A stretch of 64,000 nt of DNA from Methanobacterium_C sp963845285 (lineage in GTDB: Archaea > Methanobacteriota > Methanobacteria > Methanobacteriales > Methanobacteriaceae): contig CAWJRO010000017.1 of the NCBI GenBank assembly GCA_963845285.1, forward strand, positions 1 to 64,000, in the 5' to 3' direction. The translations under genes were made by a program, and so were the position numbers. Below are positions 19,450 to 28,940 of this stretch, piece by piece. The notes under the pieces were generated by a model, which was given only the letters and a program-made list of their open reading frames with translations, did no database searches and was not told the DNA's origin. How positions within the stretch are numbered: position 1 is the first letter of the stretch; every line of letters starts with the position of its first letter.

Positions 19450-20301
19450 TTAAATGAGTCGTACAACAATCCACGATGTTACAAATGGGGATCCAAGTGT
19501 AAAGGCCAAGAAAGTGATGGCCATTCCGATTTTAAGCTTTCTTGAAATTATTTTTGTGTTTTCAATGGATTGATCCTTTAATATGGAATGTGCACAGTTT
19601 AAAAATAGGACAATTGCAATTAAAAGTACAGGAATGTACAATACCGTTAAAAAACCCATAAAATATAATATAGGGCTTGTTAAACTTGCAAATAGCATTA
19701 TAGAAGCTGAAATTTGTCCTGCTAATCTTTTGCCGTGAATTATTGGAAATGTGGTGGCCCCTTCCATTTTATCGCCTTCAACATCTTCTATATCCTTTAC
19801 CATCTCACGTGCCATGGTCATGAAAAAGGCGTAAAAAGCCAGAGCAGATGAAACGTTGATATTATTAACAACAACTCCTGCAAAAATAAAACAAAGACCT
19901 GTAAGAAGAGCTATACTTGCATTTCCAACTAATGAGATTTTTTTAAGTTTATATGCATATAATATAAGTAAAATTGAGCTCAATGCAGCTATAATTCCCT
20001 CGAGTGGACCCATATAAAATGCTAGTACCACACCAACCATAAATAATACTGCTGCGTATATGGCTGCTGTATTCTTTGACATTCTCCCTGATGGAATTGG
20101 ACGTTCAGGTTTGTTTACAGCATCTATTTTACAGTCAAAGTAATCGTTCAATGCATTTCCAGCACCCATAATTACAAATACTACTAAAGCTGCTATAAAT
20201 ATCTGGTAAGTGAAAAATGCAACAACTATTTGCACTATAAAAACTGCTATAACGCCCATTACTGCGTTTTTTGGTCTGATTATCTCTAAAAATGCATTCA
20301 T
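19450..20301 (-). CDS. Digeranylgeranylglyceryl phosphate synthase (UbiA family)
   Basis: Adds the second geranylgeranyl chain to GGGP in archaeal membrane lipid synthesis. It is an integral membrane prenyltransferase of 283 residues with about eight to nine TM helices. The two Mg/diphosphate motifs are NDYFDCKIDAVNKPERPIP (about 47-65) and DIEDVEGDK (about 171-179). ATG 20301 follows GGTG by six bases; a GTG at 20310 is a less likely start. It is followed closely by tmk on the same strand. Confidence 0.93.
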   Translation of the reverse strand: MNAFLEIIRPKNAVMGVIAVFIVQIVVAFFTYQIFIAALVVFVIMGAGNALNDYFDCKIDAVNKPERPIPSGRMSKNTAAIYAAVLFMVGVVLAFYMGPLEGIIAALSSILLILYAYKLKKISLVGNASIALLTGLCFIFAGVVVNNINVSSALAFYAFFMTMAREMVKDIEDVEGDKMEGATTFPIIHGKRLAGQISASIMLFASLTSPILYFMGFLTVLYIPVLLIAIVLFLNCAHSILKDQSIENTKIISRKLKIGMAITFLAFTLGSPFVTSWIVVRLI

Positions 20302-20795
20302 AGAAAACACCGTTTAAATTAGGGTCAATAAATCTTTGTAATTAATATAATACACTCTTAAAAAGATTTACAACTTTATACAAATCATTCTGCTACAATA
20401 TAATATCATTTAATCAAATAAAAAGATTTTTAAAACTTCACTCAACTAAATAAATTTTTCTTATTTTCCATTTTTATACCTTTAAACAGTTTAATATCTT
20501 TAAAATAGTCCCAAATACTAAAATAAAACTGTTAAAATCTATTTAATTAACCAAAAAGTTAAATCCAAATGCTCTTATACTAAAAAAAACTAGAAAAACT
20601 CATGATACATAATGAATTGATCAGTACTATATCTGTATATGAATACGTGACTTTACTATATTTTATACATGTAAAAATACTTAAAAAACATCTTGAATTC
20701 AGCAAAAAGTTTCTCAACATCTTTTTTGGGGATATTTTATCTGTTTTACCAATATTTTCATTCAATGACACCATAAAATTGTTTAAGGTGGCACA
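20302..20795. other. Divergent AT-rich spacer
   Basis: 494 bp between the DGGGP synthase gene (minus) and the second kinase gene (plus). Two overlapping ORFs of 68 and 88 codons exist on opposite strands, but they lack ribosome binding sites and have composition like the spacer. Nothing else was recognised. Confidence 0.45.
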
Positions 20796-21377
20796 ATGCG
20801 TTTTATAGTTCTTGATGGACCCACAGGATCGGGTAAAGCTACCCACTCTAAATTAATCCGTGACAGATACCTTGCAAAGGGTGAAAAGGTCATCTTAAGG
20901 AGCCACCCCACAGAAGATGGTAAATATGGTATAAAGGCAAAAAATGCACTTCTTAAAACAGGAACTCTCAACAAAATTAAAGGATCAATTTACTACACCA
21001 TTGATTTCATCCAATCCACCCAAACATTCTACGGTGGTGTTGACACTGTTATTTTTTCCAGATATTTAATGGATTTAGCTTACTTACCCATGCCCCTGGC
21101 TAAAATCATGTACTGGATATTTACAGCATTTTTACCTGTTTCGGAGTACATGTTCTTTTTGGATCTGACACCTGAAGAATCTTTGAAGAGAATGTCCGGG
21201 CAGGAGGACCAGAAGGAGATGTTTGAGATGCTTGAGAATCTGATAAAGATTCGTGGAAAAGCTCTGGAGCTTACTAAGGAATGGTATGTGATTGATACAG
21301 ATGGAACCATTGAAGAAGTTCAAAATAAGATTTTAGAAATTCTGGATAAGTTAGACAGTCGTGCCAGTGACATGTAA
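20796..21377 (+). CDS. Thymidylate kinase-like P-loop kinase
   Basis: A second, divergent NMP kinase of 193 residues. The P-loop is DGPTGSGKAT (6-15). FSRYLMDLAYLPM is in the place of the thymidylate kinase DR(Y/F) motif and MFFLDLTPEESLKRM is typical of the dTMP kinase fold. It differs strongly from the tmk product 1.4 kb away, so substrate specificity is uncertain (dTMP, another NMP or a polyphosphate). AAGGTGG sits upstream of ATG 20796. Confidence 0.8.
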   Translation: MRFIVLDGPTGSGKATHSKLIRDRYLAKGEKVILRSHPTEDGKYGIKAKNALLKTGTLNKIKGSIYYTIDFIQSTQTFYGGVDTVIFSRYLMDLAYLPMPLAKIMYWIFTAFLPVSEYMFFLDLTPEESLKRMSGQEDQKEMFEMLENLIKIRGKALELTKEWYVIDTDGTIEEVQNKILEILDKLDSRASDM

Positions 21378-21407
21378 ATGTGTGTTTATTTAAAAATTTG
21401 GATATAA

Positions 21408-21551
21408 ATGGTGATGTATCACATTTACGGAGGAACTGTTCTGAGGGACCTTAACCCAGAAACTCAGAAAACCATGTCATACTGGATCCTTAATGGAGTA
21501 TTGAAAAGGCCAGATCATAGGTTCTGTGGTCTTTACCTGCAACGACGTTAA
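21408..21551 (+). CDS. Possible small ORF or gene remnant
   Basis: A 47-codon frame starting MVMYHIYGGTVLRDL and ending in GLYLQRR, with higher GC than the surrounding spacer. An inner ATG at 21414 is an alternative start. The composition looks coding rather than random, and the placement just after the kinase gene could make it a remnant of a longer gene. No family is recognised. Confidence 0.3.
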   Translation: MVMYHIYGGTVLRDLNPETQKTMSYWILNGVLKRPDHRFCGLYLQRR

Positions 21552-21570
21552 ATTGTTGGTGTTACCTCAT

Positions 21571-22167
21571 TTAGACTGTTTGGATTAAAATAGAACTTCC
21601 AATAAGGATCAATACAAACGGCATGATTAAATGCCCATATTTACGAATTCTTCCACCTAATCTTATGTTGTTCACTAATCTATGACTAATAAAACACCAT
21701 ACCCCAATCATTATTAAAAAAATTAAAATCACAGAATACAGTTGATAAATGTTTAAAGTAGCAAAAAGAGGAATATAAACCCCTATATTGTCTCCACCAT
21801 TAATAAAAGACACAATTGCAACTGAAAATATGGATGAATTTATAAATCTTGAGATAAAACGTCTATTTTGGTTTTTAGGTGATGTATCATCGTTTTTATT
21901 ATTTTTTCTTAGTTCTAACAGGTTTTTAAGACCCATAATTATTGGGAAAATACCCAGTAACCCTATCCATGCAGTAGGTATAATGAATTTAAAGAAATAA
22001 CCCAGTGTACTTATTAAAATTAAAGATGAAATTCCAATATATTGACCTATGATGATCTGAGTATTTTTATAATCCGGATGTGCGAAAAATATCATTAAAA
22101 CAAACATATCATCTAAATTGGTGGCCACAAACCCCATAATTGCTATAAAAATTAGTGTGAATTCCAT
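21571..22167 (-). CDS. CadD-like cadmium resistance transporter
   Basis: A 198-residue membrane protein with six predicted TM helices. Two acidic membrane motifs typical of the CadD family are visible: FVATNLDDMFVLM near the start and FINGGDNIGVYIPL in the second half. The family is known from cadmium efflux in Gram-positive bacteria, so a divalent cation is the likely substrate here. No metal-sensing regulator gene is adjacent. Confidence 0.82.
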   Translation of the reverse strand: MEFTLIFIAIMGFVATNLDDMFVLMIFFAHPDYKNTQIIIGQYIGISSLILISTLGYFFKFIIPTAWIGLLGIFPIIMGLKNLLELRKNNKNDDTSPKNQNRRFISRFINSSIFSVAIVSFINGGDNIGVYIPLFATLNIYQLYSVILIFLIMIGVWCFISHRLVNNIRLGGRIRKYGHLIMPFVLILIGSSILIQTV

Positions 22168-22337
22168 TATTCAACCTTTTTGAAATCTTATCAAAACATT
22201 ACAAGGAGTACTATTAAATACCAATTTATTAGATGTGCAGTTGAAATAGTTTTGAAATAGAAGTTATAATAACAATTTAAATAGTTCATGTAACCCTGGT
22301 AAGTCAATATTATTAATTCAAGTATTATTGTTTACTA

Positions 22338-22733
22338 TCACAAACAGTCTATTTCAGCTGAAAATGGTTTAATATCCAAAACAGGAGATCCGTCCAAAGC
22401 ATCAAGCCACTTCACAGTGAGAGTTCTTCCATTTATTTCAACAAGTTCAACCAGACACAGAGCTATGGGATTGGGCCGTACAGGAGCTCTTATAGCAAAA
22501 ACGCCTTTCTTTTTTGTTTTACCTCGGGGTACAACTTGCAGCTTATCCCGTTCAGCTTTGTTCTGCCAGTAAAATATTAAAAGATGTTTTTTATCTTCAA
22601 GACCCAGCAAACCATCTGCATACTCTTCAAAAATGGTTATTTTACTGAGTTCTTCACTGTAACGACCCTGATGTGGTGCTTCAGCCCTTGTTTTGTAAGG
22701 AGAATTTATTATACCTATTGATTTGAGTTTCAT
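22338..22733 (-). CDS. trmO: tRNA m6t6A methyltransferase TrmO (TsaA family)
   Basis: A small beta-barrel SAM enzyme of 131 residues. The TsaA signatures are IGIINSPYKTRAEAPHQG at the start, LLIFYWQ, and FAIRAPVRPNPIAL in the middle, followed by LDALDGSPVLDIKPF. TrmO methylates N6 of t6A37 in some tRNAs. Archaeal members of the family are of this minimal form. It lies alone between the transporter and the HD-domain gene. Confidence 0.9.
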   Translation of the reverse strand: MKLKSIGIINSPYKTRAEAPHQGRYSEELSKITIFEEYADGLLGLEDKKHLLIFYWQNKAERDKLQVVPRGKTKKKGVFAIRAPVRPNPIALCLVELVEINGRTLTVKWLDALDGSPVLDIKPFSAEIDCL

Positions 22734-22974
22734 GCATCTTTTTCCTTGTTTAATTTTTAAGGTTTTGAAAGATTATTCTATTGTAGATTATTTGATTTTT
22801 CTTTTTCAGATTCCTTTTTCAAACAATTACATCCGTTTTTTCATTTCAATGTTATTTTTTTGCCTTTAAATAAATAAAGTTAAATAAAAAAAATATTTAT
22901 TTCCGGAATATTCTTTAGGAATGTTACTCTCGTGATGTATATCTGTATAAAGTATATTTCCCTATCATTTCGAA

Positions 22975-23877
22975 TTAATGCTGAAAAATTTCCTTAACCT
23001 TGGCATCCAGGTCGTCTGCATAGTGTAATGCAGCAGCTTCAGGGGTTTTTGGGTCTACAGTTGAACCCCATCCATTACTCACAACACCGTGATGGCTGAG
23101 TATCATGTGTAGAACCTGAGTTGAAAGTTCTTCTGGAACCTGTAACTCATTTACCTTTTCCTTCACCATTTCACATGACATATAAAGATGATCCAGCAAT
23201 CTTCCTTCTTCAGAGAATTTTATGCTCAGTAGATCATAGTCATAGGTCCTTATTTTACCTATATCATGTAGGAGTACCCCTGTGTAAAGCAAGTCTTCGT
23301 CCATTTCGGGAAATATCCCACAAACAGTTTTACAGATCTTCAAAACCTCAACAGTATGGTCCAACAATCCCCCAATGTAATTGTGATGATGTGTTTTCGC
23401 TGCAGGTGCACTGTAAAATTTTTCTGTAAACCTGTTATCACAGAAGAATGATTTTAGGAGATTTTTCAGGTGTGGGTTCTCAATACTTTCTATGGTGACC
23501 TCAACCTCTTTGATCAATTCCTTTTTGTTCTTTTCAGATGTTCTTATAAACTCATCCAGATCGTATTTCCCTTCTGAAACTTTTTTTATCTCTTTTACAA
23601 TGATATTAAATCTTCCTGAACCTATTGGATATTCATTCACCTTTCCCTCTATTTCACAAACACTTCCCACTGGAATAGAACCATATATGTCTTCAATATT
23701 TTCTTCTGAAAAGATTAAACCTTTTATTTGGCCGGTTTTATCTGTGAGGGTTAAATATATGTAGTTACGTCCGCTTGAAGCTTTTTTAAAAATTTTATTT
23801 GAAACTACGAATTGGGATTGAATTTCTCTTCGCGAATTTATATTTTCTATAAAGTCTTCTTCTGCTTTTTTAGACAT
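22975..23877 (-). CDS. OB-fold/HD-domain nuclease (YhaM-like)
   Basis: A 300-residue protein with an N-terminal OB fold (about 18-100, FVVSNKIFKKASSGRNY) and a C-terminal HD domain. Metal ligands are in HHHNYIGGLLDHTVEV, LLHDIGKIRTY and HMILSHHG. This order matches bacterial YhaM/CBF1, a 3'-5' exoribonuclease. An RNA or ssDNA exonuclease role is inferred. No partner genes are adjacent. Confidence 0.85.
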   Translation of the reverse strand: MSKKAEEDFIENINSRREIQSQFVVSNKIFKKASSGRNYIYLTLTDKTGQIKGLIFSEENIEDIYGSIPVGSVCEIEGKVNEYPIGSGRFNIIVKEIKKVSEGKYDLDEFIRTSEKNKKELIKEVEVTIESIENPHLKNLLKSFFCDNRFTEKFYSAPAAKTHHHNYIGGLLDHTVEVLKICKTVCGIFPEMDEDLLYTGVLLHDIGKIRTYDYDLLSIKFSEEGRLLDHLYMSCEMVKEKVNELQVPEELSTQVLHMILSHHGVVSNGWGSTVDPKTPEAAALHYADDLDAKVKEIFQH

Positions 23878-24220
23878 GATAAACTTCCTTTTTGGTTAAA
23901 TACATTGAAATAATATTATAAACTGAAATAATGTTAGATTTTTTTGGTTATATCCTAGTTTTAATCCACTTTTTTTATTTAATTATGAAACTTTAGAAAC
24001 TTGATATAAATTATTTTATTTTTATCCAAGATAATTAATTTTTATGTATTAGCATTTAAGCCAAAAGAAATATCAAAATCTTCTATTTCTTCATATTTTA
24101 CATCAAGTATAAAATTTAATTTAGAGGAGTTTAATAAGTATTAATGATTTTTGAATAATAATTTTGAATATCCTTCGTTCAATATTCATTCAATGGATCC
24201 ATGTCTTCTTGGTGTTCTAG
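23878..24220. other. AT-rich spacer
   Basis: 343 bp between the HD-domain gene start and the decayed MFS gene. It probably carries the HD gene promoter on the minus strand. No repeat or ORF was recognised. Confidence 0.45.
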
Positions 24221-24992
24221 ATGGATGGAAAATCAGAAACTGGTTGGCTGACCCTTATAATCGTCACATTATCCATATTTACCATAGTCATTGACAAAAC
24301 TTTAGGGATGTATCAATATTTACTTGACTAAAAATTTGAACACCAATATTGCAACCATTCAAGCCACAATAACAATTTAATCCATCACAATAGCCAGTCT
24401 AATGTTAATTGGGGGAAAAATTCAGAACGTTCTTGGTAAAAGAAGGATAGTAGGGAGTGTGTACCTCAGCATTACGTTCAATCCATACGTTACCATTGTA
24501 AACATTGCGCCTGGTATAGCTCTGCTTGGGGTTGGAATGGGAATAGTCTTCCCAGATTCAGCTAACGAGATCTTCTCTGTTGCAAGACGTGGCCAACAGC
24601 CTGATGCATCAAGAATTATGAACACTGAAATCAATTTGAGCTCATCACTTGAAACTGCTGTTTTCGGAGTCATATTGATCCGGGGCAGTTTCAGTGGACT
24701 TGATCTTGCATTGAACAATACAAACATACCCTATCAGCAGGAGCAAATTATAGGTATCCACAGTTGGTTTGAAAGTATTGGAATAGGAAAACCGGGAAAT
24801 ATGAATGAAAAACAAGTTTTAGTATCGTCTAAAAAAATAGATACCATGAAAAGCACATTTGATATTATAATAGTGGGTGCTTCTGATTGGATTGCGGAGT
24901 TATCTTTTAATACCGCCTCAAAAGAAGAAACGAAAATATATCGAGGGATGCGTTACATCCCAAATATAAACAATAAGTATTCAATAAAATAA
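24221..24992 (+). pseudogene. Decayed MFS (DHA2-type) transporter gene
   Basis: Fragments of one 14-TM drug transporter remain. ATG 24221 opens MDGKSETGWLTLII with TM1 and the DHA2-like IDKT motif, then the frame is lost near 24310 and reaches a stop. The frame of the next part carries LNTNIATIQATITI, a TAA in place of a codon, and SITIASLMLIGGK and VLGKRR. After this the sequence jumps to a late part (LLGVGMGIVFPDSANEIF), so most of the central helices are deleted. The open frame at 24402-24992 is only this damaged 3' half, and its last 60 codons no longer resemble a transporter. Confidence 0.8.
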
Positions 24993-25077
24993 GTATTCAA
25001 TAATCTTTAATTCTTTTAAACTCAATTAATTTCTAAATCTTTTAATAATATTTTACACTTGACTTTTTTAAAATCAA

Positions 25078-25184
25078 GAGGTTGTCTACTAAATTTCAAT
25101 CTGTAAAAAAATGATGATAAACAGAGCTTTAAATTCCAAAATGAATAAAATCACACGTATGAAACTTAATTACATGACAATTTC
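25078..25184 (+). mobile_element. MITE family A, copy A9 (degenerate)
   Basis: Starts GAGGTTGTCTACTAAA and ends TACATGACAATTTC. It has the family interior (AGAGCTTTAAATTCCAAA). Several changes in both ends suggest an old copy, and no clean flanking duplication is visible. Confidence 0.7.
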
Positions 25185-25216
25185 TTTTAATCAATCATTT
25201 TAAAAATTTATTTTTA

Positions 25217-25322
25217 GATGCTCTCTTTTAGTTCAAAATTTGCAAAAAATAAGAGTAAATAGAGCTTTAAATTCCAAAATAATGAAAATTGTAGGAGTAA
25301 CAAATAATCATAAGACAACTTC
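25217..25322 (+). mobile_element. MITE family A, copy A10
   Basis: Only 32 bp after copy A9 and in the same orientation. The interior TTCAAAATTTGCAAAAAATA is well kept. The right end is CATAAGACAACTTC and the left end is degenerate. TTTTA lies on both sides (25212-25216 and 25323-25327). The pair forms an imperfect direct repeat of about 140 bp between the decayed and the intact MFS genes. Confidence 0.75.
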
Positions 25323-25475
25323 TTTTAATAAAAAAATGGACAAAAAGGAGAGAAAAAACTAAAAGAAAGATAAAAAAAGGATGAATTGGGTTCCATCCAA
25401 TTTATATGTCTATCTTAAGTTATTTTAGGAATTTAGTCTATCCAGTTGTATTTTCATCTAATGTAATCTATTTAA

Positions 25476-27242
25476 TTAATTCTTTTTTCTGTTTAAAGTA
25501 CCGGTAGTATCTTTAAGCACCTCAACATCATTCAAATAACTTTCACCACGAAGGGCTGACAATAAAGCCGCTAAACCGGACAATACAGCACCTATACAAA
25601 ATGCCATTCTTAATGCAGGCATAAATGCATTTGCAAGTGTGGAAGGGAACCATGTTGTGCCCGTGAGAGTTGTTATGGTTGTTTGAGGTATTGCTGCCAC
25701 AAAACTTGCTGGAAGACCTGAAAGAATGGTGTTAACCGGGTTGAAACCAAGGAACGCCGAAAACAATGCACCCGTTGGTGGAATATTTGAGAGGACAGGG
25801 GCTAACTGCACAGCACCAATACTTGCCAGTGAAGATGTCATTGCACCAGGGAACTTTTGAGTAATGCCCACTATAACTATGGTGAAAAACATTGCCATAC
25901 TTGCTGTAAAGGCCGTGTTCATCAAAGTCATCATCATTCCAGATGCCACACCCCTTTCTTGTGGAGGTACAGAGTTCATTATTGAAGCACTGTTCGGTGA
26001 TGAAAACATTCCACTTCCTACTCCCATCATGAAAAGGGCTATTCCAAATTCCATATAATTGAAATCGTATGGAAGTGATGCAAGCACCAGAAATGAAACA
26101 GTGTTTATTACCATTCCTCCAGTTGCTATCCAACGTGGACCATATTTATCAGACAACCATCCTGAAATTGGTCCCATAATGATAACACCAATCGTAAGCG
26201 GAAGCATGTATATACCAGCCCAGAATGGTGTTGATGCATAGCTGTAGCCATGAAGCGGCAACCAGATTCCCTGTAAAAGCAGGATCAACATGAACATCAT
26301 TCCACCACGACCCAATGAGTTGAGAAAACCTGCAGAGTTAGCATAACTGAACATCTTTATTTTAAAGAGATCCAACCGGAACATCGGGCACTCAACACGA
26401 TTTTCAATGAATGGGAAAGTTACTAAAAGTATAATTCCCATCACCATGGATACCATGACCCATGGATTGCTCCAGCCCATTGAATTGTTTCCGTATGGCA
26501 TTAATCCATATGTTACAGCCAGAAGTAGTAAGGTTATTCCTGAAATGAATGTGAGGTTTCCCCAAACATCGATTTTGGTTGTTGTGGATTTAATAGACGT
26601 TTCCTTAAGTTTTAAGGTTGACCACACCGTTCCCAGTATACCAAATGGCACGCTGATAAGGAATACATACCTCCAATCATAGACTGCAAGCACTCCTCCA
26701 ACTATAAGGCCTATGAACTGGCCGGACATAAATGCAACCATATGTATACCCAGTGCTTTACCCCTCTCATTGACAGGAAAAGCATCTGTAAGTATAGCTG
26801 AACTGTTGGCCATGAAAAGAGCACTTCCAACAGCCTGGAGTATTCTAAATGCTATAATTTCTATGGCACCAGCGTCTCCTGTGGATGGAGTCAGGTAAAG
26901 TAAGATGGATCCTACTGTGAATATCAGGAATCCCAATTTGAATAGCCTCACCCTTCCATACATATCTGACAGCCTGCCGAAACTTAAAAGCAGTGTGGCA
27001 GTTACAAGACCATAACCCATTAATATCCACAGCAGGTACTGGAAAGAGGTTAATGGATCTATATGGATTCCATTGAATATTGCAGGAAGCGAAATCAGAG
27101 TTATGCTCCCGTTGACACTACCCATTAAAGCAGCTATTATAACATTTATCAGGGCAATCCATTTGTAATCAAGACCACGAAGACGACCTCGGCCACCTTT
27201 ACCTTTCGAATTTTTATTATAAACATTAACATTCTCATTCAA
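25476..27242 (-). CDS. MFS drug/multidrug exporter, DHA2 (14-TM) family
   Basis: A 588-residue proton-linked exporter with 14 predicted helices. It has the inter-TM2/3 motif GRLSDMYGRVRLFKLG (about residues 89-104) and its second-half counterpart GWLSDKYGPRW. An alternating glycine/proline motif is near MSGQFIGLIVGG. The N-terminus before TM1 is basic and glycine-rich (GKGGRGRLRG). A PadR-family regulator gene is divergently encoded 347 bp away, the classic layout of a substrate-induced efflux pump. Substrate unknown. Confidence 0.92.
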   Translation of the reverse strand: MNENVNVYNKNSKGKGGRGRLRGLDYKWIALINVIIAALMGSVNGSITLISLPAIFNGIHIDPLTSFQYLLWILMGYGLVTATLLLSFGRLSDMYGRVRLFKLGFLIFTVGSILLYLTPSTGDAGAIEIIAFRILQAVGSALFMANSSAILTDAFPVNERGKALGIHMVAFMSGQFIGLIVGGVLAVYDWRYVFLISVPFGILGTVWSTLKLKETSIKSTTTKIDVWGNLTFISGITLLLLAVTYGLMPYGNNSMGWSNPWVMVSMVMGIILLVTFPFIENRVECPMFRLDLFKIKMFSYANSAGFLNSLGRGGMMFMLILLLQGIWLPLHGYSYASTPFWAGIYMLPLTIGVIIMGPISGWLSDKYGPRWIATGGMVINTVSFLVLASLPYDFNYMEFGIALFMMGVGSGMFSSPNSASIMNSVPPQERGVASGMMMTLMNTAFTASMAMFFTIVIVGITQKFPGAMTSSLASIGAVQLAPVLSNIPPTGALFSAFLGFNPVNTILSGLPASFVAAIPQTTITTLTGTTWFPSTLANAFMPALRMAFCIGAVLSGLAALLSALRGESYLNDVEVLKDTTGTLNRKKN

Positions 27243-27488
27243 AACATATCACCTATAAGTAGTAAGTCCTATAAACAGGACAATTCTTGAATTTATATCC
27301 AAATTTGGATTATTCTTCTTTTATGAGGTTTTATAATCAAAGGTTCAAAAATTAGAATACATATTCCGAATATATTCCAATTTGTAGAGTAAACTAAAAT
27401 TAGAATAAAATTTAAAGTATAAGTTTAGGGACCTTGAGAATATACCCCCAAATTCTATTTTATTATTTATCAAATATTCTATTTAAAC

Positions 27489-27506
27489 ATATCGGTAACC
27501 CGATAT
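27489..27506. promoter_or_regulatory. Candidate PadR operator (18-bp inverted repeat)
   Basis: ATATCGG and CCGATAT arms (27489-27495 and 27500-27506) separated by TAAC form a perfect 7-bp inverted repeat. It lies in the spacer shared by the exporter and padR genes, about 80 bp before the padR start. A related half-site sequence, TATTTCGGG, occurs near 27560. An operator role is inferred from position only. Confidence 0.5.
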
Positions 27507-27589
27507 TAATCCAGATATTAAATAAAATGAGATGCAATCTGGAGAGAGTATGAAGATATTTATATTTCGGGTTTCCAATACTATAGATC

Positions 27590-27886
27590 ATGAAATGTTG
27601 TGAAATGAAAGGTTATTTATCTTTTTTAATAATGTGGATACTCCACAATGAAGGTATGAAGGGTGCGGAGATAGCCCGAGAAATTGAAAAACGAAAAGGA
27701 AGAAAACCGAGTCCTGGAACTATTTATCCCGCATTGAAAGACCTGAAAAACAGAGGTATGGTTACAGTTGACGAACATAAAAAATATTCGTTAACATCAG
27801 ATGGTGAAGAAAAGCTTAAAGAATCATGCAAATCATTGTGCAATACTTTTTATGACATTAAAGAAATGTTTGAGTATTTTAATTAA
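27590..27886 (+). CDS. PadR family transcriptional regulator
   Basis: A winged-helix repressor of 98 residues. It has the PadR pattern MKCCEMKGYLSFLIMW, then GAEIAREIEKRKG and PSPGTIYPALKDLKNRGMV (recognition helix and wing). The short C-terminal helix probably dimerises. The two adjacent Cys at positions 3-4 could sense redox or a ligand. It is divergent from the DHA2 exporter, which it probably represses. A TATA-like TTTATATT lies about 30 bp before the ATG, giving a very short leader. Confidence 0.9.
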   Translation: MKCCEMKGYLSFLIMWILHNEGMKGAEIAREIEKRKGRKPSPGTIYPALKDLKNRGMVTVDEHKKYSLTSDGEEKLKESCKSLCNTFYDIKEMFEYFN

Positions 27887-27963
27887 GTTAAAGTTTTAAA
27901 ATGTTGTAAAATTAAATAAAGTTGATGTATCTATTAAAGATATTTATTTAATTAAAAGTACAT

Positions 27964-28638
27964 TTAGAGCCTTATATTTTCACGAAACTCTTCAAATCCA
28001 ATTTTCTCAACAAACTTTCCTAAACGTTTTCTAGTATCGCTATTTCTATAAAAAGTCATAATCTTGTCAATAATATCTAGGGCTTCTTCATCTGACAGAT
28101 TTTTGGCCATTAAATCTCCAATTTTAGGTTTCCTACCAGAATTACCACCAACTAAAATATTCCACCCTTTTTTGGTCCCAACAAGGCCTATATCTTTCAC
28201 CCATGATTCCGCACAAGAATTTGTGCAGCCAGAAACCCCTATCTTCAACTTATTCGGTGTTTCCATAGCATGGTATCGTTCATCAAGTTTCATTCCCATT
28301 CCCACAGAGTCCTGCTCTCCTTTTTTACAAAATGCCGTACCCAGGCAGAATTTAGTGGCTCTCACGCGTTTACCTGTGAAACCTCCATGTTTCATACCAA
28401 GATCTTCCCATATTTGATCTACATCATTTAATGCTATTCCAATAATGGCTATTCCAATAATGGCTATTCTCTGTTCAGAAGTTATTTTAATAGCCTTGGC
28501 ATTGTATTTTTCTGCCACATTTGCTATCTTCCTTAATCCCCCAGGATCAGTCATGCCTCCAGGAATGTGAGGGATTATTCCATAGGTCTTCCTGTCTCTC
28601 TGAACTGAAGCACCTTTTTCAGGTATATTTTCAGGCAT
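27964..28638 (-). CDS. Small siroheme/[4Fe-4S] sulfite/nitrite reductase-like protein
   Basis: A stand-alone reductase of 224 residues, containing the ferredoxin-like half-domain and the siroheme/4Fe-4S domain. The cluster cysteines are in FCLGTAFC (C-X5-C) and GCTNSC (C-X3-C), the sulfite reductase spacing. Small proteins of this type are common in methanogens and their role (sulfite, nitrite or another acceptor) is unproven. Oddly, the segment that should read once as RIAIIGIAL has five extra residues from a 15-bp tandem duplication, which may harm the fold next to the substrate-side domain. Confidence 0.85.
   Translation of the reverse strand: MPENIPEKGASVQRDRKTYGIIPHIPGGMTDPGGLRKIANVAEKYNAKAIKITSEQRIAIIGIAIIGIALNDVDQIWEDLGMKHGGFTGKRVRATKFCLGTAFCKKGEQDSVGMGMKLDERYHAMETPNKLKIGVSGCTNSCAESWVKDIGLVGTKKGWNILVGGNSGRKPKIGDLMAKNLSDEEALDIIDKIMTFYRNSDTRKRLGKFVEKIGFEEFRENIRL
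28433..28468 (-). repeat. 15-bp in-frame tandem duplication in the reductase gene
   Basis: The unit GCTATTCCAATAATG (plus strand) occurs at 28433-28447 and 28448-28462, followed by GCTATT. It inserts IAIIG once more into the protein. The two copies are identical, so the event is recent. Confidence 0.9.
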
Positions 28639-28797
28639 AATATCCCTTCCATTAAACTATAATTCCACAAATTAGAGTTATTTTATCATTAATTAATTTA
28701 TTGATTCTTATTATTATTGATTTATTGATTCTCTTTTTAATTGATTCTCATTAATTATTGATTCCTTATTTCAATTGATTCCTTATTTTTTATTTAT

Positions 28798-28904
28798 GAG
28801 GCTGACCCATAATTATTCGTAACATATATAATTTTGCTTATTTTTGAATTTAAAGCGTTGTTTATCATTATTCTTTTGTAGATTTTGGATTATGGGACAG
28901 CCTC
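28798..28904 (-). mobile_element. MITE family A, copy A2 (107 bp)
   Basis: Ends GAGGCTGACCCATAAT and ATTATGGGACAGCCTC are near-perfect inverted repeats. TTAT directly flanks both sides. It is almost identical to copy A1 over the full length, including TTTAAAGCGTTGTTTATC in the middle. Confidence 0.85.
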
Positions 28905-28940
28905 TTATATATAGTTATTCAACAACTGAAAAAAAAGTTT

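Noticed and set aside
20602..20846. Overlapping frames in the spacer before the second kinase
   Set aside because: They have no ribosome binding site and the AT content of the spacer.
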